A stretch of 64,000 bases of DNA from Oscillospiraceae bacterium (GTDB lineage: Bacteria; Bacillota; Clostridia; Oscillospirales; Acutalibacteraceae). Every line of letters begins with the position of its first letter. The first letter of the stretch is position 1. Both the position numbers and the translations under genes were made by a program. The stretch covers positions 1 through 64,000 of the forward strand of contig SVPI01000002.1 in the NCBI GenBank assembly GCA_015065935.1, written 5' to 3'. Below, in pieces: positions 8,280 to 16,982 of the stretch. A model generated the notes under the pieces. It had not been told where the DNA came from and did no database searches. It saw only the letters and a program-made list of their open reading frames with translations.

Positions 8280-11200
8280 ATGGACTCTGCAATACTTAAT
8301 TTGCTTATTGAAAATGCCATTTCACCTGATGCAGATGCTTCGGATTTAACAATGACACTAAGCAGCAAAAGACTTAATGCTGAGGAAGCCGAAAAGGTTT
8401 TACTTGCCGTTTGTAAGGCAGATATTTTTAAAGCCGCAACCGCAGTTCATTCTATTTTAGGTAGTACAAAGGAAAAGTATGTAAATTTTGTTTACGAAAT
8501 ACTTTTAAGCCGTTGTGAAAACCCCGCTCTTTTAACCAAAGCCGAGCTTTTGGCAATTTTGGCATATAACGATTACAACCTTTTTTGTAGGGTTATTTCA
8601 TATGTTTCCCCCGAAAAAATTAAGGACACCTTTTATAAAATTTCAACAACCAACGCCTGCCGCTTTATGAGAATGTGTATTGACTTTGGCGATGCGCACC
8701 TTATTGAGCTTTGCGAAAACGAATTTTTTACACTTTTAGGCAGCTTTGACAGCCGCGGCTGTGATGAGTTATCAACACTTTTACCCAAGCTCACCTTCCA
8801 TGGCTGTGCAAATATTGTTTCAAGGCTCCTCGATTTTTTCACCCCCGCACAGCTTTCCCGCCTTTATGGTGAAGGCTTTGGAGATGGCCTTAGAGATTTA
8901 ATAACCTCGGGCTATGAATCCCCCGCCATTTGGGATGCCTTTTTCTATGATTTCTTTTCAAAGCCCCACAGTGCAGAGGAACTTCTCACCGAAGGACTGT
9001 GGTTTTTGCAACTGAATGCAACCGATGAATCGGCAGTAGCCTCCTGCTTTTTCCTTTATGCCATTAAAACCCTTTCGTTAAACCACCCCATTTTCCATTA
9101 TATAGAGGGTTTTGAATACCCCAAGACCTTTACAAGAAAGCACACCATTGCTTATGAGGAGGAAATTAAAAAGCTTTGGAGCACACCTAAGGATTTAGTA
9201 AAATTCCTTGATAAAACCAAACTTTGCAACCCCTTTGCAGGCGCCGATGTTGATGAGAAAGAAAAACTTCACATCAGAGAGGAAGGTATTTTCTCCCCTG
9301 CCGATTATGACCTTTTAGGCGAGCTTTTTGAAAACAATGTAAACTGTGAGGAAATTATAACCATTTTCCTTAACACCTTCCTAAAAAAGCGCCTTGTTAT
9401 GGAGGAACTGCTTTATATCAGCGAAACCTTTAACCGCCTTGATGAAATGCTCTCTTCTCTTAAAAACGTTTATTTTGAAGGATTTATTGAAAAATACAAC
9501 CTTGGCGACCTTGTTATTTCACCTAAGGAGTATTACTGCAAGCAGTTACACGTTGTTGTTGTAAATGCGCTTGAATTTAAATATTTTAATGAGAAAAACG
9601 AAAACGACCCAAAGCACTCAAAGGATACCCGCGCCGTTGCGCAGTATCATATTAACAATTTCATTTCGGGCCAGCTTTACATAACCCTAGAACTTCCCGA
9701 AAGTGTTGGCAAGGAAGCCGCCGCACAAAAAAGCTGGGAGGAAATTGTTACTAACTTTGAGGAAATTCTCACCCATCAGGAAATTGGCGAAAAGGATAAA
9801 CGCAGCCTAAAAAATGCCTTTGATTTTTCCGAAAGTCTTTTTGTTGAGGAGTATGATTTTGACCTGTTCACAGCCGCTATTTGCGGGCACAGCGAAAAGC
9901 TGACTGATATTTTGGAAATTTTAAAAACTGCAGGCTGGAACGAAACCTTCAGGCATTCCCACGTTAGAATTGACAGCCACTTTTACACCGATTTTGAAAA
10001 ATACCGTGGCCCCGCCATTAAAATGTTTAAACAGCTAATTTCCGAGGGGCAAAGCTATGATGACATTTTAACCCTGTATTTTGATAGCATTTATAAGCTC
10101 ATTGTGCCCTTGCAAATTCTTCTTATAATTTCCGAAAAGGAAAAGGTGCTCGATGCCCTCTCCCGCCGTATTATTTATTGCAATATGCCAATGAAGGATA
10201 AAAGGGTTCAGTGCCGACCTATGACCATTGCCTGCGCCCCCATTTGCACAATGATTGATGCAGATAATTTCATTTATAACAAGGTGCCTGCAAGGTGTGT
10301 TGATTACACCATGGGCGATGGCTACATTGAGCGAATTATTTTTGAAAACGCGGCAACAGGTGTGTTTGACACACGCGAGCGTGGCAACTGGTTTGGCTAC
10401 ATTGCCGCTAATATGCAGCTCCATTCAACCAAAAAAAGCTTTATTCCCCGCCTGCCCGATGCCACTGAATATGACATTCGCGAAATGGTGTTTATTCTTG
10501 ATTGTATGGAGGCCGCCATTATACTGCGCAAAAATTCAAAAGAGGATTTAAATCAGTTGATTGATGCTATGGGCGTTAAAAATCCCTTTGCCTTTAGGGA
10601 GGATACCCGCTTAGAAATCAACTACCTTTCAAAATTCCTTGATAAGAAAAAAACCGCAGGCAACAAATCGGCAATGTCGGTTGTTATTTTAAGCGCCGAT
10701 AACATTGGTGAAATTGCAAAGCTTTACCTTAACACAAACTTTAAATATTATCTCACGGTAAGCGAGCTGATTTCCCTAATTAGAAACCGCCGACAAGACC
10801 TTTTTGAGAAAATCGATGACCTTTTCTCTAGCATTTCCTTTGAATGCGCTGTGGATAACGAGGGCTACCTCTGGTCACCCTTTATAAACCAAAACACATT
10901 AAAAGTTAGCGGGGAGTATTGCGGTTATAGTGTTCTTTGCCGCATTTATTATGAGGCAGGGTCATTAAAGGCCGAGGTCACTTCGGTTCAGCGAAAAGCC
11001 TCACCCTTAAATGCCATTTTACCCGCTTTAATGATAGGCTACTCCCTAAATGACAGCATTGTGCCCATCATTAAAAACTTGCTGGTTAAAAACGCTTCTC
11101 TAACCGAGGAGGAGCTAAGAAACGTCCTTAACGATAAACGTAGCCTTATAGTTAAAGCCGTAAAGCTCATTGACCCTAACAAGAATCCCCTGCTTATTAA

Positions 11201-11585
11201 AAAAAGCAATTCCGATAGGGTTAAAACAGCACTCAGCGCCGCAGAAAATGCTATAAGCGAGTCCGATTTTGACCTGCAAAAGCTTAAGAATGCCACATTC
11301 CATATGATTAAGGACAACTGCGATTATGCCTCGGTTTATGAAATGGAAAATGCCCTCGCCTGCATTACTCAGCTTTTAATGCAACGCTTTTGCCGTGAAG
11401 AGGAGGTTGTTTTCACATTTTTAAACTATATTTTCCCAAGCTACTCCTTTTTTTACCGCGATAACGGCATTGTGGATGTATGGGAAAAGCAGTTAATCGG
11501 CTTTTTTGGCGAAGATGCCACAGCCGAGTTTGTCCAAAATATTAAATCAGGCGAAAGATACCTTAAAAATAAAAAAGTTTTCTAA
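8280..11585 (+). CDS. large protein of unknown function paired with a NACHT NTPase
   Basis: 1101 residues, starting at ATG 8280 after AAGGGGGGGA. I do not recognise a domain. No signal peptide, membrane helix, P-loop or known nuclease motif is seen. Residues about 1-650 look mostly alpha-helical with repeated short amphipathic Leu-rich helices, as in TPR/HEAT-like scaffolds. A Cys-containing stretch lies near 643-665, and a probable beta-rich module near 850-905 contains alternating hydrophobic strands and several aromatics. The C-terminal 190 residues are again helical. The HEPN-NACHT gene starts 23 nt downstream on the same transcript, so the proteins are likely partners. It may supply the ligand-sensing part that the short NACHT protein lacks (inference). 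Codon style resembles the neighbouring genes. Confidence 0.8.
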   Translation: MDSAILNLLIENAISPDADASDLTMTLSSKRLNAEEAEKVLLAVCKADIFKAATAVHSILGSTKEKYVNFVYEILLSRCENPALLTKAELLAILAYNDYNLFCRVISYVSPEKIKDTFYKISTTNACRFMRMCIDFGDAHLIELCENEFFTLLGSFDSRGCDELSTLLPKLTFHGCANIVSRLLDFFTPAQLSRLYGEGFGDGLRDLITSGYESPAIWDAFFYDFFSKPHSAEELLTEGLWFLQLNATDESAVASCFFLYAIKTLSLNHPIFHYIEGFEYPKTFTRKHTIAYEEEIKKLWSTPKDLVKFLDKTKLCNPFAGADVDEKEKLHIREEGIFSPADYDLLGELFENNVNCEEIITIFLNTFLKKRLVMEELLYISETFNRLDEMLSSLKNVYFEGFIEKYNLGDLVISPKEYYCKQLHVVVVNALEFKYFNEKNENDPKHSKDTRAVAQYHINNFISGQLYITLELPESVGKEAAAQKSWEEIVTNFEEILTHQEIGEKDKRSLKNAFDFSESLFVEEYDFDLFTAAICGHSEKLTDILEILKTAGWNETFRHSHVRIDSHFYTDFEKYRGPAIKMFKQLISEGQSYDDILTLYFDSIYKLIVPLQILLIISEKEKVLDALSRRIIYCNMPMKDKRVQCRPMTIACAPICTMIDADNFIYNKVPARCVDYTMGDGYIERIIFENAATGVFDTRERGNWFGYIAANMQLHSTKKSFIPRLPDATEYDIREMVFILDCMEAAIILRKNSKEDLNQLIDAMGVKNPFAFREDTRLEINYLSKFLDKKKTAGNKSAMSVVILSADNIGEIAKLYLNTNFKYYLTVSELISLIRNRRQDLFEKIDDLFSSISFECAVDNEGYLWSPFINQNTLKVSGEYCGYSVLCRIYYEAGSLKAEVTSVQRKASPLNAILPALMIGYSLNDSIVPIIKNLLVKNASLTEEELRNVLNDKRSLIVKAVKLIDPNKNPLLIKKSNSDRVKTALSAAENAISESDFDLQKLKNATFHMIKDNCDYASVYEMENALACITQLLMQRFCREEEVVFTFLNYIFPSYSFFYRDNGIVDVWEKQLIGFFGEDATAEFVQNIKSGERYLKNKKVF

Positions 11586-11608
11586 TTATCACGAAGGGAT
11601 GCTTTAAA

Positions 11609-13237
11609 GTGGAACAATCAATTAAAACCATAATTTCCAAGGAATTGCGACAGGTTTTTACTAATTTATCAATAGATGAAGCCCTAGACCTTTATGAAAA
11701 GGTTGCAAAAATGGACTCCACTGCCGAAACCTCTATTCGCAATACCTGGCTTGAGAACATCAGCGATTTTTACAGCTTTTCGGAAAGCATTGAAAGCAAC
11801 TACAAATTCCTTATGAACTTTGAGGGCTTCCTTAAAAAGGTTTTATACCTCGTTAACGAAACCGTATATAACAACTATAAGGGTGACAATACAAAATGCC
11901 TTTACTCTGTTATGGAATACTTGGGGCTTTTCAGAAATATTCCTCAAAATATAAATGTCAGCAACTATAATCCAAATAATTTCACAAACCCCATAAACCG
12001 CGCCGTAGTTTGGGCATACCAACAACGAAACGAAACTGTGCATAATGCAGAATCTATGTCGGTAAGTGAAATGCTTTCTGATGTAAAAAATGTTATGATT
12101 ACCACCCTTGATGCGGTTTGGCGCAACAAGGCGGCTATTGAATCCAAAATAAACAAGGTTATAGGCGAATCCCAATTTGGCATTGAAACACTTATGAAAA
12201 AGATTGTAAGTGACTATGAGGGAACACTGCACGATGGCTTTGTCTATGTTCCCCTTTTGTGGGAAAGCGATGTGAGTGATTCTGATGAGGTTCAGTCAAA
12301 ATCTATGCAAATCAGCCAGCTTCTTGAGGACCGCCATATTCTTTTAGCAGGTGATGCCGGCTGTGGAAAAACCACATCCCTTGAAAACCTTGAATACCAG
12401 GCGGCAAAAAGATATCTGTCAAATCAGTCCCCCTGCATTCCCGTTAACATTGCCCTTATAAACGAAAGCATTGATTCCTCCTTACAGGAAATGATTTGCC
12501 GCAAGCTTAACATTTCCATTTCCTTCTGCGAGCAGTTACTTGAAAAGGGCTCTATCTACCTGCTTATTGATGGTCTTAATGAATATACCACCGATATTGA
12601 GCGCAAAAAGGCGCTGGTAACCTCAATAGAAAAGCTTTTTGTGTCATATCCAAAGGTTTTTGTCGCCCTTACCGATAGGCGCTACTCCCCCTACCCCGTT
12701 CGCGTTAATAAAACCTACCATTTAAAGCGAATGGATAAGGAAAATATCCTTCAATATGCCGAATCAAAGACCGAAGCAAACAAAAATACCCTTGCATTGC
12801 TTGAGGAAATTCTCGATAGCAACGCATTCGAAAACCTTGAATTTACCCCGCTTCTTGTTAATCAGCTTATTATTGCCCTTTCCTCAAGCGGCGTAATTCC
12901 CTCTGACCTTACCGAGCTTATCGGTATGTACCTTGAGGCACTGTTTAAGCGTGAATATGTAGATAAACGCGTTGCCACCGCTGCCCCCGGTAAGCTGGAT
13001 GTAATTTTAATGGGTCTTGCCCTTGCTAAGGAGGATGAGGGCGGCGGAATTAACTACTACCGCGCGCTAAGGGTTTGTGCAGAAACTGCACATAAATACG
13101 GTATAAACCTTGAGTCCGATGCCTGTATTACCCTCGCAATTCAGTTAGGCATTTTAACCCGCATGGGCGACCAAATCGACTTTGTCCTTAAAAATTACCG
13201 CACCTATTACCTCCTTAAGGCGGCCGACAGCGAATAA
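11609..13237 (+). CDS. HEPN-NACHT NTPase (STAND class)
   Basis: 542 residues. The N-terminal helical region (about 55-180) carries RNETVH (R140-x4-H145), the R-N-x3-H signature of HEPN domains, many of which are RNases. The NACHT NTPase has Walker A GDAGCGKTT (G248-T256), Walker B IYLLIDGLNE (D321, E325) and a sensor-like LTDRR (354-358), followed by winged-helix-like segments to about 450. Only some 90 residues follow, so it lacks the long LRR/TPR/WD sensor tail usual in NACHT defence proteins. The start gives a protein with its P-loop in the expected place. It follows the 1101-residue gene by 23 nt and ends at a strong terminator. A defence or abortive-infection role is inferred from family behaviour only. 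Confidence 0.85.
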   Translation: MEQSIKTIISKELRQVFTNLSIDEALDLYEKVAKMDSTAETSIRNTWLENISDFYSFSESIESNYKFLMNFEGFLKKVLYLVNETVYNNYKGDNTKCLYSVMEYLGLFRNIPQNINVSNYNPNNFTNPINRAVVWAYQQRNETVHNAESMSVSEMLSDVKNVMITTLDAVWRNKAAIESKINKVIGESQFGIETLMKKIVSDYEGTLHDGFVYVPLLWESDVSDSDEVQSKSMQISQLLEDRHILLAGDAGCGKTTSLENLEYQAAKRYLSNQSPCIPVNIALINESIDSSLQEMICRKLNISISFCEQLLEKGSIYLLIDGLNEYTTDIERKKALVTSIEKLFVSYPKVFVALTDRRYSPYPVRVNKTYHLKRMDKENILQYAESKTEANKNTLALLEEILDSNAFENLEFTPLLVNQLIIALSSSGVIPSDLTELIGMYLEALFKREYVDKRVATAAPGKLDVILMGLALAKEDEGGGINYYRALRVCAETAHKYGINLESDACITLAIQLGILTRMGDQIDFVLKNYRTYYLLKAADSE

Positions 13238-13257
13238 ATATATTTTATCCAAAATAA

Positions 13258-13293
13258 AAAGCACCCAACCATCAGGTTGGGTGCTTTAATTTT
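13258..13293. terminator. bidirectional intrinsic terminator
   Basis: AAAGCACCCAACC (13258-13270) pairs with GGTTGGGTGCTTT (13275-13287), 4-nt loop. A-rich and T-rich flanks let it end both the NACHT cassette and the convergent esterase gene. Confidence 0.9.
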
Positions 13294-14451
13294 TTATTTT
13301 TCAGGGCAACGCCAATCGTAAATAAGCTCGGGTTTTTTAAAGGGTGTGTGATAAAAATCCTCACTCAAATTGTCGCCGTAATATTCATTTCTTATAATGT
13401 TTACAAGCATTAAAATGTCCTGCACGGTGTGATAATGATAGCCGCGCCTGAAATACCAGAAAAGATTTTCTTCGCACTCATAAAGCTTATAAACCTCACT
13501 TGCCGCCATGGTGGTCATCCAAGAGCCAACAGGGTTTGCCCAGATATCACTTGCCGCTTCGCTTACAAACAGCTTGCGCGGGGCTACCATTGCCTTTAAA
13601 AAGTGGGAATCAAAGGGCAGCTTTTCCTCGCAGAAGGCGTAGTCCCTCATCTTTTCGCCAATCCAATAGCCATACCAGTCAGATAACGTATCCAGCTTTT
13701 CGCTCTGCCAGGGGCCACCATCCTCGGTTAAGGCTTTAATGTGAATTCTGTAACAGCCACAGCTGCCTGCACAGGTTTCGTTAGGATTAACCACCTTTGC
13801 CCTTTCATCCAAAACACCTGCGAGCATTGCGGTTTTGGCGCCTCTTGAATGTCCCGTAAATGCGATGTAGTCTAGGTCTACCTTTTCGTGACCTATAACC
13901 TCCAAAGCGTCAACACACCTTGAATAACCCCACGCCCAGGCGCCTATAGCGCCAAAGGTATAATCAGGGTAAATGTCATAAAGGGGGCCCTGGCGCCTGC
14001 CCTCATTTGGCACATCGTTTGCAAGCTCGGTTCGGTTAAAAAGGACATAGCCAACGCCGTTATCAAGCATTGCACTTAAAAATTCCTTATCCCTTGCATA
14101 GTCAAAACAGCCGTCGCCATCAACAATAAAGGGCATTTTATTTTCCCCCTTGGGAACAAACACCTGCATTATAAAGGAAAGGGTTTGTTTGCCGGTTCCT
14201 GCGGTTATGCGGTAGGAACTGCTTCTGCCCTCCCCGCCTTTATAAATGGTGTCAACCCTTAAAACTTCGGGGGCAGGCGGCATAGTGCCATATTGCAGTT
14301 CAACCGCAGTTTTATAAAGCTCTTTTTTGTGCTCCTCAAATTCCGCCGCCGTTTTAACCCTTGTTCCGTCGCTCTTTAAAAATGGGTCAGGCAGCTTTCC
14401 AAGCACCTCATATTCCGTGATTTTTATAAGATTTTCATCATAGTCAACCAT
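13294..14451 (-). CDS. CE15-like alpha/beta hydrolase (glucuronoyl/acetylxylan esterase-like)
   Basis: 385 residues from ATG 14451 (AGGAG 8 nt upstream); a GTG three codons earlier lies too close to that site. The alpha/beta-hydrolase fold shows the nucleophile elbow FTGHSRGAK (S202), a probable acid E225 in NPNET, and a late His in RRGYHYHT (H339 or H341). The segment LPFDSHFLKAMVAPRKLFVSEAASDIWANP is shared with CE15-like esterases, which cut glucuronate-lignin or acetyl esters on xylan. No signal peptide is seen, so it is cytoplasmic. With the GH3 enzyme nearby this suggests hemicellulose-fragment breakdown. The exact ester substrate is unknown. Confidence 0.75.
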   Translation of the reverse strand: MVDYDENLIKITEYEVLGKLPDPFLKSDGTRVKTAAEFEEHKKELYKTAVELQYGTMPPAPEVLRVDTIYKGGEGRSSSYRITAGTGKQTLSFIMQVFVPKGENKMPFIVDGDGCFDYARDKEFLSAMLDNGVGYVLFNRTELANDVPNEGRRQGPLYDIYPDYTFGAIGAWAWGYSRCVDALEVIGHEKVDLDYIAFTGHSRGAKTAMLAGVLDERAKVVNPNETCAGSCGCYRIHIKALTEDGGPWQSEKLDTLSDWYGYWIGEKMRDYAFCEEKLPFDSHFLKAMVAPRKLFVSEAASDIWANPVGSWMTTMAASEVYKLYECEENLFWYFRRGYHYHTVQDILMLVNIIRNEYYGDNLSEDFYHTPFKKPELIYDWRCPEK

Positions 14452-14516
14452 TATTATCACTCCTATGAAAATTTACAACTTTAATATATCACAACAATTT
14501 CTTTTTTACAATAAAA

Positions 14517-14537
14517 AAACCCCGAAATTCGGGGTTT
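14517..14537 (-). terminator. intrinsic terminator after the hemolysin III-family gene
   Basis: Stem AAACCCCGAA/TTCGGGGTTT with a minimal loop, followed on the minus strand by a run of T (complement of the A run at 14511-14519). Confidence 0.85.
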
Positions 14538-14540
14538 AAT

Positions 14541-15212
14541 TTATATAACATAAAAAATAATTGAAAAATATTGAAGCAGGCTGCCGAGTACCACAAAAAT
14601 GTGGAATACCGAGTGCATATAGCGTACCTTTTTTCCCGCACCGTAAAGCACGGCGCCAACGGTGTATGCAATGCCGCCTGCAAGAAGAAAAGCTAGACCC
14701 GGCTTTTCAATTGCAGCCATTGCAACCTTTGAACCAGCAACAATGCACCAGCCCATTAAAATGTAACACACCATTGAAAATGCAGAATATTTTTTTAAAT
14801 CAATAGCTGTAAGGGTTGCCGCCAAAATTGCCAGCCCCCAAACAAAGGCAAGCAGTCCCCAAGCCCAAATGGGCGACACCGTGCGCATTGAGCACAGTAA
14901 AATTGGGGTGTAGGTTCCCGCAATTAGTAGATAAATTGTGCAGTGGTCAATAACCTGCATAACCTTTTTTGCAGTATCACAGGTAAGGCCGTGATAAACA
15001 CTGGAAACGGCATAAAGTGCCACCATTGAGCCACCGTAAATTGCCGAGGTCACAACACCCCAAGCATCTCCAAAAATTGCGGCTTTTAAAACACAGGTTA
15101 CAAGAACGATAATGCCAAGTGCTCCACCCACAATGTGGGTTACCATATTAAAAATTTCTTCACCCTTTGTGTAATCGGGCAAAACTCTGTTTTTAAGTGC
15201 AGTTCGCGTCAA
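14541..15212 (-). CDS. trhA: hemolysin III / PAQR-family membrane protein
   Basis: 223 residues with seven predicted membrane helices. The family motifs are present: SSVYHGL after the third helix, DHCTIYLLIAGTYTP in the middle, and MHSVFHIFVVLGS near the C terminus. The Ser, Asp and three His of these motifs form a zinc-dependent hydrolase-like site in PAQR proteins. Bacterial members have been linked to membrane-fluidity homeostasis as well as haemolysis. It lies 5 nt downstream of degV and shares its promoter. Gene symbol by family resemblance only. Confidence 0.88.
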   Translation of the reverse strand: MTRTALKNRVLPDYTKGEEIFNMVTHIVGGALGIIVLVTCVLKAAIFGDAWGVVTSAIYGGSMVALYAVSSVYHGLTCDTAKKVMQVIDHCTIYLLIAGTYTPILLCSMRTVSPIWAWGLLAFVWGLAILAATLTAIDLKKYSAFSMVCYILMGWCIVAGSKVAMAAIEKPGLAFLLAGGIAYTVGAVLYGAGKKVRYMHSVFHIFVVLGSLLQYFSIIFYVI

Positions 15213-15217
15213 TTAAA

Positions 15218-16084
15218 TCACCTGTTTTCGCCAATAAAGAAAACTGCCAGTGTTCCGGGGCCCGCGTGAGCACCGATAACAGGGCCAATATCGGCAATGT
15301 AGTCAACATCAACCTTATATTTTTCACCAAGCATTTTAACAAGAAGCTGTGCATCATCCATACAGTCAGCCTGGCAAAGGAACACCTTTCTGGGAGCATT
15401 CTTTTTAGCAAGCTCGCCGTATTTATCAGCCAAAGCTGCAATAGCAGCCTTTCTGCCGCGCGCCTTCCCTCGGGAAATAAGGTGACCCTCCTCATCCATA
15501 TGCAAAATAGGCTTAATGCCAAGCACACTGCCAACAAGGGCAACTGTGGGGCTAATTCTGCCGCCACGCTTTAAATAAACCAAATCATCAACAGTAAACC
15601 AGTGGCACATATTGGGAACAAGACCTTGAACATACTCGGCAACCTGCTCAATGGTGCCGCCCTTTTCCTTTTCTAAAACTGCTAGGTAAACAAGCAGTCC
15701 CTGACCGGCAGAGGCGCACAAGGTATCAATAGTAATAATTTTGCGCTCAGGATACTTTTCTTTAAGTTCCTCGGCTGCCATTCTTGCACAGTTAAATGTG
15801 GCACTAAGTCCCGAAGAAAAGCCAAGGTAAAGTAAATCCTTGCCTTCCTTTAAAATGGGCTCAAAATAGTTCAAAAAGGAATCGGTGTTAATGGCAGAGG
15901 TTTTTGCCACTGCACCACCGCGCATTTTTTCATAAAAATCGTGGGGTGCTAAATCATAGTTTGAATATTCCTTATCCTCACCTGCAATGGTGAAGGAAAG
16001 TGAACAATATGCTACCTGCCAGCTTTTAAGTTTTTGCTCATCTATATCGCAGGCGGAATCGGTAAAAATAACATACTCGCTCAT
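15218..16084 (-). CDS. DegV-family fatty-acid-binding protein
   Basis: 288 residues. The start IFTDSACDI and the loop GFSSGLSATFNCARMA are hallmarks of DegV/FakB proteins, which bind a single fatty acid between two domains and present it to the kinase FakA. The RGGRISP segment and the C-terminal GPVIGAHAGPGTLAVFF motif, which closes the lipid pocket, are intact. No fakA is in this window. AAGGAG lies upstream of the ATG. First gene of a two-gene transcript with the hemolysin III-family gene. Confidence 0.9.
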   Translation of the reverse strand: MSEYVIFTDSACDIDEQKLKSWQVAYCSLSFTIAGEDKEYSNYDLAPHDFYEKMRGGAVAKTSAINTDSFLNYFEPILKEGKDLLYLGFSSGLSATFNCARMAAEELKEKYPERKIITIDTLCASAGQGLLVYLAVLEKEKGGTIEQVAEYVQGLVPNMCHWFTVDDLVYLKRGGRISPTVALVGSVLGIKPILHMDEEGHLISRGKARGRKAAIAALADKYGELAKKNAPRKVFLCQADCMDDAQLLVKMLGEKYKVDVDYIADIGPVIGAHAGPGTLAVFFIGENR

Positions 16085-16129
16085 ACAAATTCTCCTTGTT
16101 TTGCCCTATGGGCTTTTTCTTACCAGTTC

Positions 16130-16158
16130 ATTATATTTAAAACCTAAAACACTATCAA
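16130..16158 (-). promoter_or_regulatory. promoter of degV operon
   Basis: Minus strand TTGATA (16153-16158), 17-bp spacer, TATAAT (16130-16135), about 45 nt before the start codon. Confidence 0.7.
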
Positions 16159-16230
16159 CCTACACCTGTTTTTTGCCTCTATACAGCTAGAAAGCCATTG
16201 GTAGAGAGATGGAAATAAGTTCTACCAACA

Positions 16231-16311
16231 GTAGAATTGCCTGTTTTTTGCCGCTGTAAACGCTGATTCGCGGTAGAATTTACATAAAATTCATTGATTT
16301 GCAGTAGAATT
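16231..16311. repeat. three GTAGAATT repeats upstream of the XRE regulator
   Basis: Identical octamers GTAGAATT at 16231-16238, 16273-16280 and 16304-16311. The last overlaps a weak promoter (TTGCAG 16299-16304, TATAAG 16320-16325, 15-bp spacer) of the gene at 16353. A further imperfect direct repeat, CCTGTTTTTTGCC, occurs near 16167 and 16240. These could be operator sites for the regulator itself. Confidence 0.4.
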
Positions 16312-16352
16312 TGTGTTATTATAAGAAAAAACATTAGCACGAGAGGTCCTTT

Positions 16353-16952
16353 ATGACTAATATAAAAAAAATTGTTGCAGCCAATATTTCGGCGCTTAGA
16401 CAAGATAAGGAAATGACCCAGCTTGAGCTTGCCGAAAAAATAAATTATTCCGATAAAGCGGTTTCAAAATGGGAAAGAGGCGAATCGCTACCCGACCTTG
16501 CGGTTTTAATTGAAATTGCAAATCTTTTCGGAGTTACTCTTGATTATTTGGTAAGTGAAAAACACGAAACAGCACCCGCCGTTGCCCCTATGGGAAGAAA
16601 GACAAAAAACCACGGCTTTATAACAGGAATGGCAATAATTCTCGTTTGGCTGGTCGCCGCCCTTGTTTTTATGATTTTGGACAGTATTCCCACTAATATA
16701 GAAAACCACTGGCTTACCTTTGTTTATGCCACACCTGTTACAATGATTGTTTGGCTTATTTTTAATACCATTTGGTTTAACAGGCACCGCAATTTCCTAA
16801 TTATTTCCTTTTTAATGTGGCTTACTCTCTTAAGTATTTTCCTAACCCTGCTTATTTGCGGTTACAATATTTGGTTGCTGTTCGCCTTGGGAATTCCCGG
16901 ACAGGTTATAATTATTATGTGGTCAAGACTCAAATTTAAATCAGAAAAATAA
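16353..16952 (+). CDS. XRE-family helix-turn-helix membrane regulator
   Basis: 199 residues. An N-terminal HTH_3 domain (about 6-65) contains the canonical MTQLELAEKINYSDKAVSKWERGESLPD motif. A short linker leads to four hydrophobic segments (about 88-108, 122-142, 148-168, 172-190). This HTH plus membrane-anchor layout is common in Firmicutes, but the signals sensed are mostly unknown. The ribosome site GAGAGG lies 6 nt before ATG 16353. Repeated GTAGAATT motifs upstream may be its binding sites. Confidence 0.85.
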   Translation: MTNIKKIVAANISALRQDKEMTQLELAEKINYSDKAVSKWERGESLPDLAVLIEIANLFGVTLDYLVSEKHETAPAVAPMGRKTKNHGFITGMAIILVWLVAALVFMILDSIPTNIENHWLTFVYATPVTMIVWLIFNTIWFNRHRNFLIISFLMWLTLLSIFLTLLICGYNIWLLFALGIPGQVIIIMWSRLKFKSEK

Positions 16953-16954
16953 AT

Positions 16955-16982
16955 AAAAAGCGTTCCGAGTGGAACGCTTTTT
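16955..16982. terminator. bidirectional intrinsic terminator
   Basis: AAAAAGCGTTCC (16955-16966) pairs with GGAACGCTTTTT (16971-16982). It lies between the XRE gene and the convergent MATE gene. Confidence 0.9.

Noticed and set aside
10068-10424. A 118-codon frame antisense to the 1101-residue gene
   Set aside because: It is nested in a long intact frame, has no ribosome site and no family resemblance.
8046-13290. The HEPN-NACHT cassette as a recently acquired genomic island
   Set aside because: No integrase, tRNA end, direct repeat or change in codon style was seen at its borders, so recent transfer is not supported by this window.
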